DNA of 7,696 nucleotides from JBDTMT01 sp033764095 (GCA_033764095.1 JANRJF010000443.1:1-7696), one strand, 5' to 3'; positions 1 to 6,115 are shown, numbered from the stretch's first letter. Translations and numbers: made by a program. The notes: a model not told the origin generated them from the sequence alone.

Positions 1-906
1 CCGAACTTCTTCTCGAAGACGCGCAAGCCGGCGCTGAAGAACGCCGACGTGGTGCTGATCTTCGGCACGCCGCTGGATTTCCGCATCGGCTACGGGCGCG
101 ACTCGCACATCAACCCGAACGCCAAGCTGATCCAGATCGACATCGATCCGCGCGAGCTGGGGCGCAACCGGCCATGCGACGTCGGCATCGTCGGCGACAC
201 CGGCCTGGTGATGGAGCAGCTGGTCAACGCCGCCAAGGCCGAGGGCTACCAGGCGTCGATGGTCAAGCCGTGGCTCGACGACATGCGCAAGAAGGAGGCG
301 GCGGAGCAGGAGAAGGTGAAGCCGCAGCTCGAGTCGACCGACGTGCCGGTCAACCCGCTGCGCGCCTGCAAGGAGATCGCCGACGCCTTCGGCGAGAACG
401 TCATCTACGTCGGCGACGGCGGCGACTTCGTCGCCACCGCGGCGTCGGTGGTGCGCGTCTACCAGTCCGGCCACTGGCTCGATCCCGGCCCGCTCGGCAC
501 GCTCGGCGTCGGCCCGGGCTACGCCATGGCGGCGAAGCTGGCCAAGCCCGACTCGCCGGTGGTGATCATCTACGGCGACGGCTCCTTCGGCCTGCACGCG
601 ATGGAGTTCGAGGCCTGCGTGCGGCAGAAGATCAACGTCATCGGCATCATCGGCAACGACGCCGGCTGGACGCAGATCCGCCGCGGCCAGGTGCAGCTCT
701 ACGGCGAGGAACGCGCCGTCGCGACCGGACTGTCCTTCACCCGCTACGAGAAGGTGGTGGAGGCGCTCGGCGGCCACGGCGAGTACGTCGAGCGCGCCGA
801 GGACATCCGCCCGGCGATCGAACGGTCGATCAAGGCGAACAAGCCGGCGTTGATCAACATCAAGATCGGCGGCAGTGACTTCCGCAAGGACGCGATTTCG
901 ATCTGA
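1..906 (+). CDS. Thiamine-diphosphate-dependent enzyme, acetolactate synthase / 2-hydroxyacyl-CoA lyase-like, C-terminal part (5' truncated)
   Basis: The reading frame is open from base 1, so the gene enters from the left; the GTG at 49 is internal. The visible 301 residues hold the end of the central domain (NPNAKLIQIDIDP, about residues 40-52) and the whole C-terminal pyrophosphate-binding domain. The thiamine-diphosphate/Mg motif is clear: GDG at residues 192-194, followed by the Asn of GNDAGW at residue 219. The preceding GPLGTLGVGPGYAMAAKLA is typical of the acetolactate synthase superfamily. The FRKDAISI ending resembles ILVBL/HACL-like members more than biosynthetic IlvB. Enzymes of this group form or cleave C-C bonds next to a carbonyl; the substrate cannot be read from this half. 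The catalytic Glu and the N-terminal domain lie outside the window. No small regulatory subunit (IlvH/IlvN) follows, which argues against a branched-chain amino acid operon. The superfamily is certain; the specific reaction is not. Confidence 0.88.
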   Translation, partial: PNFFSKTRKPALKNADVVLIFGTPLDFRIGYGRDSHINPNAKLIQIDIDPRELGRNRPCDVGIVGDTGLVMEQLVNAAKAEGYQASMVKPWLDDMRKKEAAEQEKVKPQLESTDVPVNPLRACKEIADAFGENVIYVGDGGDFVATAASVVRVYQSGHWLDPGPLGTLGVGPGYAMAAKLAKPDSPVVIIYGDGSFGLHAMEFEACVRQKINVIGIIGNDAGWTQIRRGQVQLYGEERAVATGLSFTRYEKVVEALGGHGEYVERAEDIRPAIERSIKANKPALINIKIGGSDFRKDAISI

Positions 907-910
907 GGAA

Positions 911-1043
911 GGCTGTTAGGCGGTTACGCTGTTAGGCTGTTAGGGGAAAGAGAGGACGGCTGTTGGCGGTCAGGTGATTGACGCTGTCAGGATGGCTCTG
1001 AAATTCCCCCCTAACAGCGTAACAGCCTAACAGCGTAACAGCC
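911..1043. repeat. Palindrome 1: inverted 36-nt arms built of 8-nt tandem units (GCTGTTAS)
   Basis: The left arm 911-946 consists of four 8-nt units (GCTGTTAG at 912, GCGGTTAC at 920, GCTGTTAG at 928 and 936) followed by GGG. The right arm 1008-1043 is the reverse complement with alternating units GCTGTTAC/GCTGTTAG. By direct comparison 32 of 36 positions pair. The 61-nt loop holds further decayed copies (GCTGTTGG at 959, GCTGTCAG at 983). It starts 4 bp after the stop of the upstream gene and ends 6 bp before the GTG of the downstream gene. It could act as a terminator or attenuator hairpin. Its word does not match the core shared by the other palindromes in the window. Confidence 0.9.
978..1004 (+). 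promoter_or_regulatory. Possible sigma70-type promoter in the loop of palindrome 1
   Basis: TTGACG (978-983) and TGAAAT (999-1004) match the -35 and -10 consensus at 5/6 and 4/6 positions, with a short 15-nt spacer. Transcription would begin near 1011, at the start of the right arm, and would supply the cinA-like gene with a promoter behind the hairpin. The match is weak and the spacing suboptimal, so this is only a candidate. Confidence 0.22.
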
Positions 1044-1049
1044 TACATC

Positions 1050-1781
1050 GTGCGGGATACCACGGCGGCGCTGGTCGTCATCGGCAACGAGATTCTCTCC
1101 GGCAAGGTCGCCGACACCAATTCGACCTTTCTCGCGCAGCAGCTGCGCGGCTGGGGGGTGACGCTGCGGCGGATGGTGGTGATCCCGGACGAGGTGGAGG
1201 TCATCGCCGCGGCGATTCGCGAGCTGGCGCCGACGGTGGACGTGCTGTTCACCTCGGGCGGGGTGGGGCCGACGCACGACGACGTGACCATCGAGGGGGT
1301 GGCGCGCGGGCTGGGGCGCGGCGTGGTGCGGCATCCGGCGATCGAGGGGCTGCTGCGCCGGCACTTCGGCGACCGCGTCAACCAGGCGCACCTCAAGCTG
1401 GCCGAGGTGGTCGAGGGCACCGAGCTCGACACCGCCGGCAAGGTGAGCTTCCCGACCTTCCGGGTGGAGAACATCTACGTGTTGCCCGGCATCCCGGAGA
1501 TCTTCCGCGAGAAGGTGCTGGCGCTGCGCGAGCGCTTCGCCGCCGATCCCTTCCACCTGCGCGTGGTGTACACGCGCGAGCTGGAGAGCGCGATCGCGGC
1601 GCACCTGAACGACACCCTGGCGCAGTTCCCCGAGCTGCTGCTGGGCTCGTACCCGAAGCTCAACGACCCCGACTACAGCGTGCGCATCACGCTGGAGTCG
1701 AAGGATCGCGACTACGTCGAGCGGGCGCTGGCGGTACTGCTGGGGTTGCTGCGGGCGGACAGCGTGGTGCGGACCGAGTGA
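1050..1781 (+). CDS. CinA/MoaB-type molybdopterin-binding-fold protein (COG1058), without the PncC domain
   Basis: This 243-residue protein is a single MoCF_biosynth (MoaB/Mog-like) domain. Visible signatures are GNEILSGKVADTNS at residues 12-25, TSGGVGPTHDD at 68-78 and LPGIPEIF at 145-152. These match the N-terminal domain of CinA and the equivalent domain of eukaryotic FAD synthase. In CinA this domain has ADP-ribose pyrophosphatase activity; the C-terminal nicotinamide-nucleotide amidase domain is absent here, as in many stand-alone family members. Its precise substrate is therefore unknown. GTG at 1050 is the only usable start near the conserved N terminus, because an in-frame TAA lies at 1020-1022. 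No Shine-Dalgarno sequence precedes it; the upstream bases belong to palindrome 1. The stop is followed 2 bp later by palindrome 2. Confidence 0.9.
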   Translation: MRDTTAALVVIGNEILSGKVADTNSTFLAQQLRGWGVTLRRMVVIPDEVEVIAAAIRELAPTVDVLFTSGGVGPTHDDVTIEGVARGLGRGVVRHPAIEGLLRRHFGDRVNQAHLKLAEVVEGTELDTAGKVSFPTFRVENIYVLPGIPEIFREKVLALRERFAADPFHLRVVYTRELESAIAAHLNDTLAQFPELLLGSYPKLNDPDYSVRITLESKDRDYVERALAVLLGLLRADSVVRTE

Positions 1782-1783
1782 AA

Positions 1784-1886
1784 AAGAATTCACCACAGAG
1801 GCACAGAGGCACGGAGATCTGATAGAGACAGACGGAAGAATTCTCAGGGTTCTCTCCGTGTCTCTGTGCCTCTGTGGTGAATTCTT
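1784..1886. repeat. Palindrome 2: inverted 34-nt arms built of CACAGAG units (period 8)
   Basis: Left arm 1784-1817 and right arm 1853-1886 are complementary at 33 of 34 positions; the exception would be a G-U pair in RNA. The left arm contains three units: CACAGAG (1794), CACAGAG (1802) and CACGGAG (1810), each separated by one base. The loop is 35 nt. It begins 2 bp after the stop of the cinA-like gene, as a terminator would, but no clear T-tract follows on the + strand. The next + gene starts only 30 bp beyond it, leaving no room for a promoter outside the palindrome. Confidence 0.93.
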
Positions 1887-1901
1887 CTGTCGATTGTGTG
1901 G

Positions 1902-1910
1902 AGGAGGAGG
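1902..1910 (+). promoter_or_regulatory. Shine-Dalgarno tract fixing the start at 1917
   Basis: AGGAGGAGG ends 6 bases before the ATG at 1917, which is optimal spacing. The ATG at 1911 touches the tract, and the GTG at 1896 lies upstream of it, so neither would use it. Confidence 0.75.
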
Positions 1911-1916
1911 ATGGTC

Positions 1917-2318
1917 ATGTTGCGGATGATTGCGGGACTGATGGTGGCGATGCTGATGGCGGCGGCGCCGCTGCGGGCGGACGACTCGCTGAGCGACGAC
2001 ACGCTGGGCAGCGGCTCGGGCGGCTCGTATCACCAGGAGCAGCCGCTCGGCGACGACCAGCCGGGCGTCTGGTCGGACTTCGGCATGGGCATGGCGGCGG
2101 TCGGCACCAACCTCGGCTACATGCCGGCCAAGTTCCTCTACGCCATGGGCGGCGGCCTGGTCGGCCTGATGGCGTGGGGCGTGACGGCGGGCGACAGCGA
2201 GATCGCCAACGGCATTCTCGCCCCGGCCTTCGGCGGCACCTGGGCGGTGACGCCCGACATGCTGCGCGGCAAGGACCCGATCTACTTCAGCGGACCGACG
2301 TTGGAGCGCTCGCGCTGA
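1917..2318 (+). CDS. Small exported protein of unknown function with a glycine-rich hydrophobic segment
   Basis: The 133-residue product has a convincing Sec signal peptide (residues 1-21, methionine/alanine-rich core, predicted cleavage after LRA). The mature part begins with an acidic, Ser/Gly-rich stretch (residues 22-50). It continues with NLGYMPAKFLYAMGGGLVGLMAWGVTAGD (about 65-93, split here only by position), a glycine-zipper-like hydrophobic segment that could insert in or lie on a membrane. The C-terminal VTPDMLRGKDPIYFSG (about 111-126) has the look of a conserved tail. I do not recognise a named family with a known role. An envelope location is inferred from the signal peptide. It lies 26 bp upstream of the SRPBCC gene and probably shares a transcript with it and with engB. 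A longer GTG start at 1896 is possible but lacks a ribosome-binding site. Confidence 0.8.
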   Translation: MLRMIAGLMVAMLMAAAPLRADDSLSDDTLGSGSGGSYHQEQPLGDDQPGVWSDFGMGMAAVGTNLGYMPAKFLYAMGGGLVGLMAWGVTAGDSEIANGILAPAFGGTWAVTPDMLRGKDPIYFSGPTLERSR

Positions 2319-2344
2319 CGCCGGCCACATCCTAAGGGGGTTGC

Positions 2345-2944
2345 ATGAACGCGAAGACGATCATCGGCGTCATCGTCCTGCTGATTCTCATCGGCGTCGG
2401 CTGGTTCTACGTGCAGTACAAGCGTCAGGAGGCGAAGTTCCGCGGCGCCTCGGAGATCGCCGAGGAGAGCTTCAAGAAGGACGGCAAGGTCGCCAACATC
2501 AAGTACGTCGGCGTGGTCAACGCGCCGCTCGACAAGGTGCAGGAGGCGGTCTGGGGCGTCGAGAAGAGCGCCGGCGTGATCGAGAGCATCAAGAAGGCCG
2601 AGCTGGTGAAGCAGGAGGGCAACAGCAAGACGGTGCTGATGCAGCTGCAGGCCGGCTCGCTGCCGCTGCAGCAGTTCGTCATGGTGTTCACGCTCGACGA
2701 GCCCAACCACGCGGTGAAGTTCAAGACCACGCAGGCCCAGGCCGCCGATCTGGAGGGCACCTACTCGCTGGAGGCGGACGGCGACAAGACGCTGCTCACC
2801 TACGAGGCGGTGTCGACCGACAAGATCCCGGTGCCGTTCCCGGACGGCGTGATCGAGAGCGCCAACCGCGAGGTGTTCGTCACCATGATCCGCGGCATCA
2901 CCAAGCAGGCCGGCGGCACGCTGCTACCGACTCCGGCGAGCTGA
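2345..2944 (+). CDS. Membrane-anchored SRPBCC (START-like/polyketide cyclase-like) domain protein
   Basis: The 199-residue protein starts with one transmembrane helix (residues 5-24, TIIGVIVLLILIGVGWFYVQ) followed by basic residues. A coiled or linker stretch (28-48) and an alpha/beta domain (about 50-190) follow. The opening YVGVVNAPLDKVQEAVWGVE is typical of SRPBCC domains, which form a deep hydrophobic cavity for lipids or other ligands. The ligand cannot be told from the sequence. The domain may lie on the outer face of the inner membrane, but the basic QYKRQ after the helix leaves topology uncertain. AAGGGGG at 2334-2340 sits 4 bases before the ATG. Its TGA directly abuts the GTG of engB in the same frame, so the two are translationally coupled. 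SRPBCC assignment is by fold pattern and is less certain than the membrane anchor. Confidence 0.78.
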   Translation: MNAKTIIGVIVLLILIGVGWFYVQYKRQEAKFRGASEIAEESFKKDGKVANIKYVGVVNAPLDKVQEAVWGVEKSAGVIESIKKAELVKQEGNSKTVLMQLQAGSLPLQQFVMVFTLDEPNHAVKFKTTQAQAADLEGTYSLEADGDKTLLTYEAVSTDKIPVPFPDGVIESANREVFVTMIRGITKQAGGTLLPTPAS

Positions 2945-3538
2945 GTGGGCGGGCCGGCGGAGGCGATCTTCGTCGCCGGCGCGGCACGGCTCGATCGCCT
3001 GCCGCCGCCGCGACTGCCGGAGGTCGCCTTCGCCGGCCGCTCCAACGTCGGCAAGTCGTCGCTGCTCAATCGCCTGACGCGGCGGCGCAGCCTGGCGCGG
3101 GTGAGCAAGACGCCGGGCCGCACTCAGCAGATCAATTTCTTCGCGATCGACGCCCGCCTGCTGTTCGTCGATCTACCCGGCTACGGCTTCGCCAAGGTGC
3201 CGCTGGCGGTGAAGGACGCCTGGCGCGGCCTGGTCGAGGGCTACCTCACCGCCGACCGCCCGCTGCGCGGCGTCTGCGTGCTGGTCGACATCCGCCGCGG
3301 CCTGCTGCCCGACGACCAACAACTGCTCGACTTCCTCGCCGCACACGACATCGCCGCGCAGATCGTCGCAACCAAGATCGACAAGCTGACGCGCGGCGCC
3401 CGCGCCGGGGCGCTGCGCGCCATCGGCGCCGATGTGATCGGCGTCTCCGCCGAGACCGGCGATGGGATCAGCGAGCTCTGGCGGGTGATCGATGCGTGGG
3501 GGAAGAAGAAAAACGGAACCACGGATGAACACAGATAA
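2945..3538 (+). CDS. engB: Ribosome biogenesis GTP-binding protein EngB/YihA/YsxC
   Basis: This TrmE-Era-EngA-EngB-Septin GTPase acts in late 50S ribosomal subunit assembly and is usually essential. All G motifs are present: G1 GRSNVGKS (31-38), switch I around KTPGRTQQINFF (55-66), G3 DLPGYG (76-81), G4 TKID (142-145) and G5 SAETGDG (167-173). The length, 197 residues, is normal for the family. The GTG start follows the TGA of the SRPBCC gene with no gap and in the same frame; the distance from it to G1 fits EngB proteins. No strong ribosome-binding site is seen, so re-initiation after the upstream gene is likely. The last seven residues (GTTDEHR) and the TAA stop lie within the left arm of palindrome 3, so the repeat supplies the C terminus. 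Confidence 0.97.
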   Translation: MGGPAEAIFVAGAARLDRLPPPRLPEVAFAGRSNVGKSSLLNRLTRRRSLARVSKTPGRTQQINFFAIDARLLFVDLPGYGFAKVPLAVKDAWRGLVEGYLTADRPLRGVCVLVDIRRGLLPDDQQLLDFLAAHDIAAQIVATKIDKLTRGARAGALRAIGADVIGVSAETGDGISELWRVIDAWGKKKNGTTDEHR

Positions 3539-3646
3539 ACACGGATAGAAGAAAGGGAGGCCGCTTCGTTGAGCCCGTACGCGTCGTGCTCGAGGACGCG
3601 ATCTCAGTTTTTTTATCTGTGTTTATCTGTGTTCATCCGTGGTTCC
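3501..3646 (-). terminator. Probable intrinsic terminator of the DUF1329 gene, formed by palindrome 3
   Basis: Read on the minus strand, the DUF1329 stop (3662) is followed 15 bases later by the long stem 3646-3515. Immediately beyond the stem comes a T-rich run (GTTTTTCTTCTTCC, positions 3514-3501). This is the order expected of a Rho-independent terminator, though the loop is long. On the + strand no comparable T run follows the stem, so termination of engB transcripts here is less certain. Confidence 0.5.
3515..3646. repeat. Palindrome 3: inverted 32-nt (up to 39-nt) arms built of CACRGAT units (period 10)
   Basis: Left arm 3515-3546 pairs with right arm 3615-3646 at 31 of 32 positions; the remaining one is G-U in RNA. 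Pairing continues weakly through the purine run 3547-3553 and the T run 3608-3614. Units are CACGGAT (3520), CACAGAT (3530) and CACGGAT (3540), separated by GAA and AAA. It fills the gap between the convergent engB and DUF1329 genes and overlaps the 3' end of engB by 24 bases. About 54 nt of unrelated GC-rich sequence form the loop. Confidence 0.94.
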
Positions 3647-3661
3647 CAACTCTGACTGATC

Positions 3662-4981
3662 CTACTTGCCGAACCTCGACAGCGAGTTCATGTCGAAGAA
3701 CGAGGGGTTGTACGGGACGTGCGTGTCGAGCGCGGCCTTGGGGTCGGACTTGAGGCCGGCGACGGTGGCGCGGTTGGCCTTGATGTTCTCGGCGACGTTG
3801 TAGGACATGTTCGAGCCCTGGATGTAGTCGGTGTAGCCGTCCGGGCGGGTCTTGGGCTGCAGGTTGTACGCCATCACCTGCAGGACGTTGAGCAACTCGC
3901 CCTGCCAGGTGAACTTGCGGTTCCACGAGCCCTGAAACGATTCCTTGTCGATGTAGAGCTGCAGCTTGCCGTACAGGTAGTACTTGTCCTTCGGGATGCC
4001 CTCGATGATCCACGCCGGGCGCTTGGCGAGCGCGGCGCTGCGCGGCGCCCAGGCGAGGCCCTTCCAGGTGGGATCCATGTAGCCGATGATCTTCATGTCC
4101 GGGTCCCAGTTGGAGCGCCAGCCGCCACCCGGCTGCCAGATCGGGTTCGACTTGCCCTGCAGGTTGAGCGGGTCGACGATGCGCAGCACCTCGGTGTCGC
4201 CGACCAGCGACCAGGTGAAGTCCTCCGGCTTGCCGTCGAAGAACGGGCCGTCGTCCTGGCTCATGTCGGAGCCGAGGAAGCCGTCGGAGCGGTTGGCCGG
4301 GCTGACGGCGCGGACGCGGCGCAGCGCCGGCACGAAGGCCCAGGCGGAGTCGCGCTTGTCGGGATCGCGGTAGCGCCAGGCGAGCGCGGCGGTACCGGCG
4401 AGGTCGGTCGGCGTCTTTGCCACCACCAGCTGCTGGCTGGCGAAGTTCTGCGGGTTGGGGATGCGGTCCTTCTCCGGGATGCCGTCGTAGTACATGAAGT
4501 TGACATCCTGGTCGGTCTTGCGCTCGACCGCCTTGGGGCCAACCCAGTTCACCTGCGACTCGGCGTGCAGGTTGCCGTAGTACCAAGTCAGGTAGAAGAA
4601 GTTCCACAGGATCTTGATCGCCGCGTCCTTGTCGGCCTTGTCGATGATCGGGAACGGGTAGCCCATGATGTACTCGGGCTGCTCGCCGGTGGAGTTGAGC
4701 ACCACCGTGCCGGTCTCGCTGATCTTGAACTGGCCGGCGTTCTTCTCGGTCGCCGCCTTGAAGTCGGGGGGGACGTTGAAGGTGCCGACCGGCCACTCGA
4801 CGATCGGGTTGGCGTAGCCGCCGGTCTTGTAGTGCTCGAGGATCTCGGGCGGCAGCAGGCCCTCGGCGAGCTGCCAGTTGCTCTGGTCCAGCGTCATGCC
4901 CGGCTTGAGCTCGTCGGCCATCGCCACGGTCGCGCAGAGGAGCAGTGCTCCACCTGCGACCCACCCGCGTACATTCGACAT
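3662..4981 (-). CDS. DUF1329 family periplasmic/outer-membrane-associated protein
   Basis: The 439-residue product starts at the ATG complementary to 4979-4981. This start is fixed by GGAGG (complement of 4988-4992), 6 bases upstream. Residues 1-22 form a Sec signal peptide with cleavage after AMA, before DELKPGM. The mature protein is rich in Trp and Tyr. It carries stretches typical of DUF1329 proteins, such as WNFFYLTWYYGN, RRVRAVSPANRSDGF (residues near the centre), DDGPFFDGKPEDFTW and RPAWIIEG. Length agrees with the family. DUF1329 proteins are related to outer-membrane lipoprotein-sorting (LolA-like) folds and in proteobacteria often sit beside DUF1302 proteins and RND/MMPL transporters, which suggests export or handling of hydrophobic compounds. 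None of those partners is next to it here. The Cys at residue 16 is not in a proper lipobox. Family assignment is firm from the sequence character; the role is unknown. Confidence 0.88.
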   Translation of the reverse strand: MSNVRGWVAGGALLLCATVAMADELKPGMTLDQSNWQLAEGLLPPEILEHYKTGGYANPIVEWPVGTFNVPPDFKAATEKNAGQFKISETGTVVLNSTGEQPEYIMGYPFPIIDKADKDAAIKILWNFFYLTWYYGNLHAESQVNWVGPKAVERKTDQDVNFMYYDGIPEKDRIPNPQNFASQQLVVAKTPTDLAGTAALAWRYRDPDKRDSAWAFVPALRRVRAVSPANRSDGFLGSDMSQDDGPFFDGKPEDFTWSLVGDTEVLRIVDPLNLQGKSNPIWQPGGGWRSNWDPDMKIIGYMDPTWKGLAWAPRSAALAKRPAWIIEGIPKDKYYLYGKLQLYIDKESFQGSWNRKFTWQGELLNVLQVMAYNLQPKTRPDGYTDYIQGSNMSYNVAENIKANRATVAGLKSDPKAALDTHVPYNPSFFDMNSLSRFGK

Positions 4982-4987
4982 CTCGAT

Positions 4988-4992
4988 CCTCC
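4988..4992 (-). promoter_or_regulatory. Shine-Dalgarno sequence of the DUF1329 gene
   Basis: CCTCC on the + strand reads GGAGG on the minus strand, 6 bases before the ATG at 4981. It fixes this start against the much longer open frame that continues upstream through the promoter region and murI. Confidence 0.8.
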
Positions 4993-5055
4993 GCTGAACG
5001 GCGCGCCGGTCCACGATTCGATCCAGGTCCCCCAGGGGCGCGCAGACTTCGGCTA

Positions 5056-5085
5056 CGTTTACGGTGCGCGCGTCGCTTGGGTCAA
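5056..5085 (-). promoter_or_regulatory. Possible promoter of the DUF1329 gene
   Basis: On the minus strand TTGACC (5085-5080) is a good -35 box. An 18-nt spacer leads to TAAACG (5061-5056), a weak -10 with three of six consensus positions. The position, about 75 bases before the start codon, is plausible, and palindrome 4 lies just upstream. Only a candidate. Confidence 0.28.
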
Positions 5086-5102
5086 ATCTGGCGCGCTTTG
5101 GA

Positions 5103-5178
5103 GATTGACCACCAAGGCACCAAGGACACCAAGGATCCGGATCTCTCCTTGGTGTCCTTGGTGCCTTGGTGGTCAATC
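5103..5178. repeat. Palindrome 4: perfect inverted 33-bp arms built of CACCAAG units
   Basis: Left arm 5103-5135 and right arm 5146-5178 are perfectly complementary over 33 positions, with a 10-nt loop. Three CACCAAG units start at 5110, 5118 and 5127, separated by G and GA. It lies in the 249-bp gap between the divergent DUF1329 (minus) and murI (+) genes, upstream of both. It therefore cannot terminate either one. In the murI leader or as DNA it could act as a regulatory or structural element. Apart from this palindrome and a weak promoter candidate nothing else is recognisable in the gap. Confidence 0.96.
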
Positions 5179-5230
5179 CTCCGGCGCGTTGAGGCCGCGC
5201 CGAGCCTGTGCCACTCTCCCGCGACTGCGC

Positions 5231-6115
5231 ATGCCGGCCACCCGCAAAACATCCGATCGTACACGCCGTGCGTCGGCGTCGCGTGCGCCGGCGCTGCGCA
5301 ACGGCACGCGCCGGGCGCCGAAGCGCGAGCTGCCGATCGGCATCTTCGATTCCGGCATCGGCGGGCTGACCGTGGTGCGGGCGCTGACCCGGCTGCTGCC
5401 GGACGAGTCGCTGATCTACCTGGGCGACACCGGCCGCTACCCGTACGGCACCAAGTCGGCCGACGTGGTGCGGCGCTACTCCTTCGAGAACGCCCAGTTC
5501 CTGCTGGACAAGGGCATCAAGGCGCTGGTCGTCGCCTGCAACACCTCGTCGGCGGTGGCGCTCGACGCGTTGCGCGCGCACGTCGAGGTGCCGATCGTCG
5601 GCGTCATCGCCCCCGGCGCGGCCGCCGCCGCCGCGGCGACCAGGAACCGCAAGGTCGGCGTGATCGCCACCGAGGGCACCATCCGCAGCGGCGAGTACAC
5701 CCGCGCGCTGCGCGCCGAGCGCGCCGATCTGGAGATCTACACGCGCGCCTGCCCGCTGTTCGTCCCGCTCGCCGAAGAAGGCTGGGTCGACAACGATGTC
5801 GCCCGCCGCGCCGCGCAGCTCTACCTGACCAGCCTGAGCAAGAGCGGCATCGACACGCTGATCCTCGGCTGTACCCATTACCAGCTGCTGAAGACCGTCA
5901 TCCGCCACACCATGGGCGCCAAGGTGAAGCTGATCGACTCCGGCGTCGCCACCGCCGCCGTGGCGCGCGACGTGCTTGCCGCGCACCAGCTGCTGCGCCG
6001 CACGCGCGGCGGCGAGTCCTCCTTCTTCGTCACCGACGCGCCGGAGCGCTTCGTCAAGGTCGCCGCGCGCTTCCTCGGCGCGCAGGTCGACTCGGCGGTG
6101 CAGCTGGAGCGGTGA
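5231..6115 (+). CDS. murI: Glutamate racemase
   Basis: This enzyme interconverts L- and D-glutamate to supply D-Glu for peptidoglycan precursors in the cytoplasm. The 294-residue protein carries the family signatures in order: PIGIFDSGIGGLTV (35-48, with Asp40 and Ser41), YLGDTGRYPYG (62-72), the first catalytic Cys103 in ACNTSSA and the second, Cys214, in GCTHY. The ATG at 5231 is the first usual start before the conserved core; no other ATG, GTG or TTG in frame lies between it and the core. No Shine-Dalgarno sequence precedes it. This start gives a basic N-terminal extension of about 33 residues (11 Arg/Lys), which makes the protein slightly longer than usual. It is bracketed by palindromes 4 and 5, which use the same repeat word. 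The gene is isolated from other cell-wall genes. Confidence 0.96.
   Translation: MPATRKTSDRTRRASASRAPALRNGTRRAPKRELPIGIFDSGIGGLTVVRALTRLLPDESLIYLGDTGRYPYGTKSADVVRRYSFENAQFLLDKGIKALVVACNTSSAVALDALRAHVEVPIVGVIAPGAAAAAAATRNRKVGVIATEGTIRSGEYTRALRAERADLEIYTRACPLFVPLAEEGWVDNDVARRAAQLYLTSLSKSGIDTLILGCTHYQLLKTVIRHTMGAKVKLIDSGVATAAVARDVLAAHQLLRRTRGGESSFFVTDAPERFVKVAARFLGAQVDSAVQLER

Noticed and set aside
911..1043. CRISPR-like short repeats
   Set aside because: Units are only 8 nt, tandem without unique spacers, and inverted across the loop. No cas gene is present. The same applies to the other palindromes.
1896..1916. Earlier GTG or ATG (1896, 1911) as start of the exported protein
   Set aside because: They lie upstream of or touching the Shine-Dalgarno tract; the ATG at 1917 has ideal spacing and gives a cleaner signal peptide.
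1011..2330. Long minus-strand open frame opposite the CinA-like and exported-protein genes
   Set aside because: The translation is Arg/His/Gln-rich low-complexity shadow sequence and crosses palindrome 2; both + strand genes have clear support.
2942..2944. TGA between the SRPBCC gene and engB as a frameshift or sequencing error hiding a fusion gene
   Set aside because: EngB proteins normally begin about here relative to G1, and the SRPBCC domain is complete, so two separate genes are the simpler reading; it is kept as a finding because of the exact adjacency.
3608..3614. Run of seven T as the U-tract of a + strand terminator for engB
   Set aside because: It precedes the right arm rather than following it, so in RNA it would pair with the purine run at 3547-3553 inside the stem.
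3719..5230. Long + strand open frame running into murI, antisense to the DUF1329 gene
   Set aside because: It has no family signature before the MurI core. It is the complement of a well-supported gene with signal peptide and ribosome-binding site, and high GC content keeps shadow frames open.
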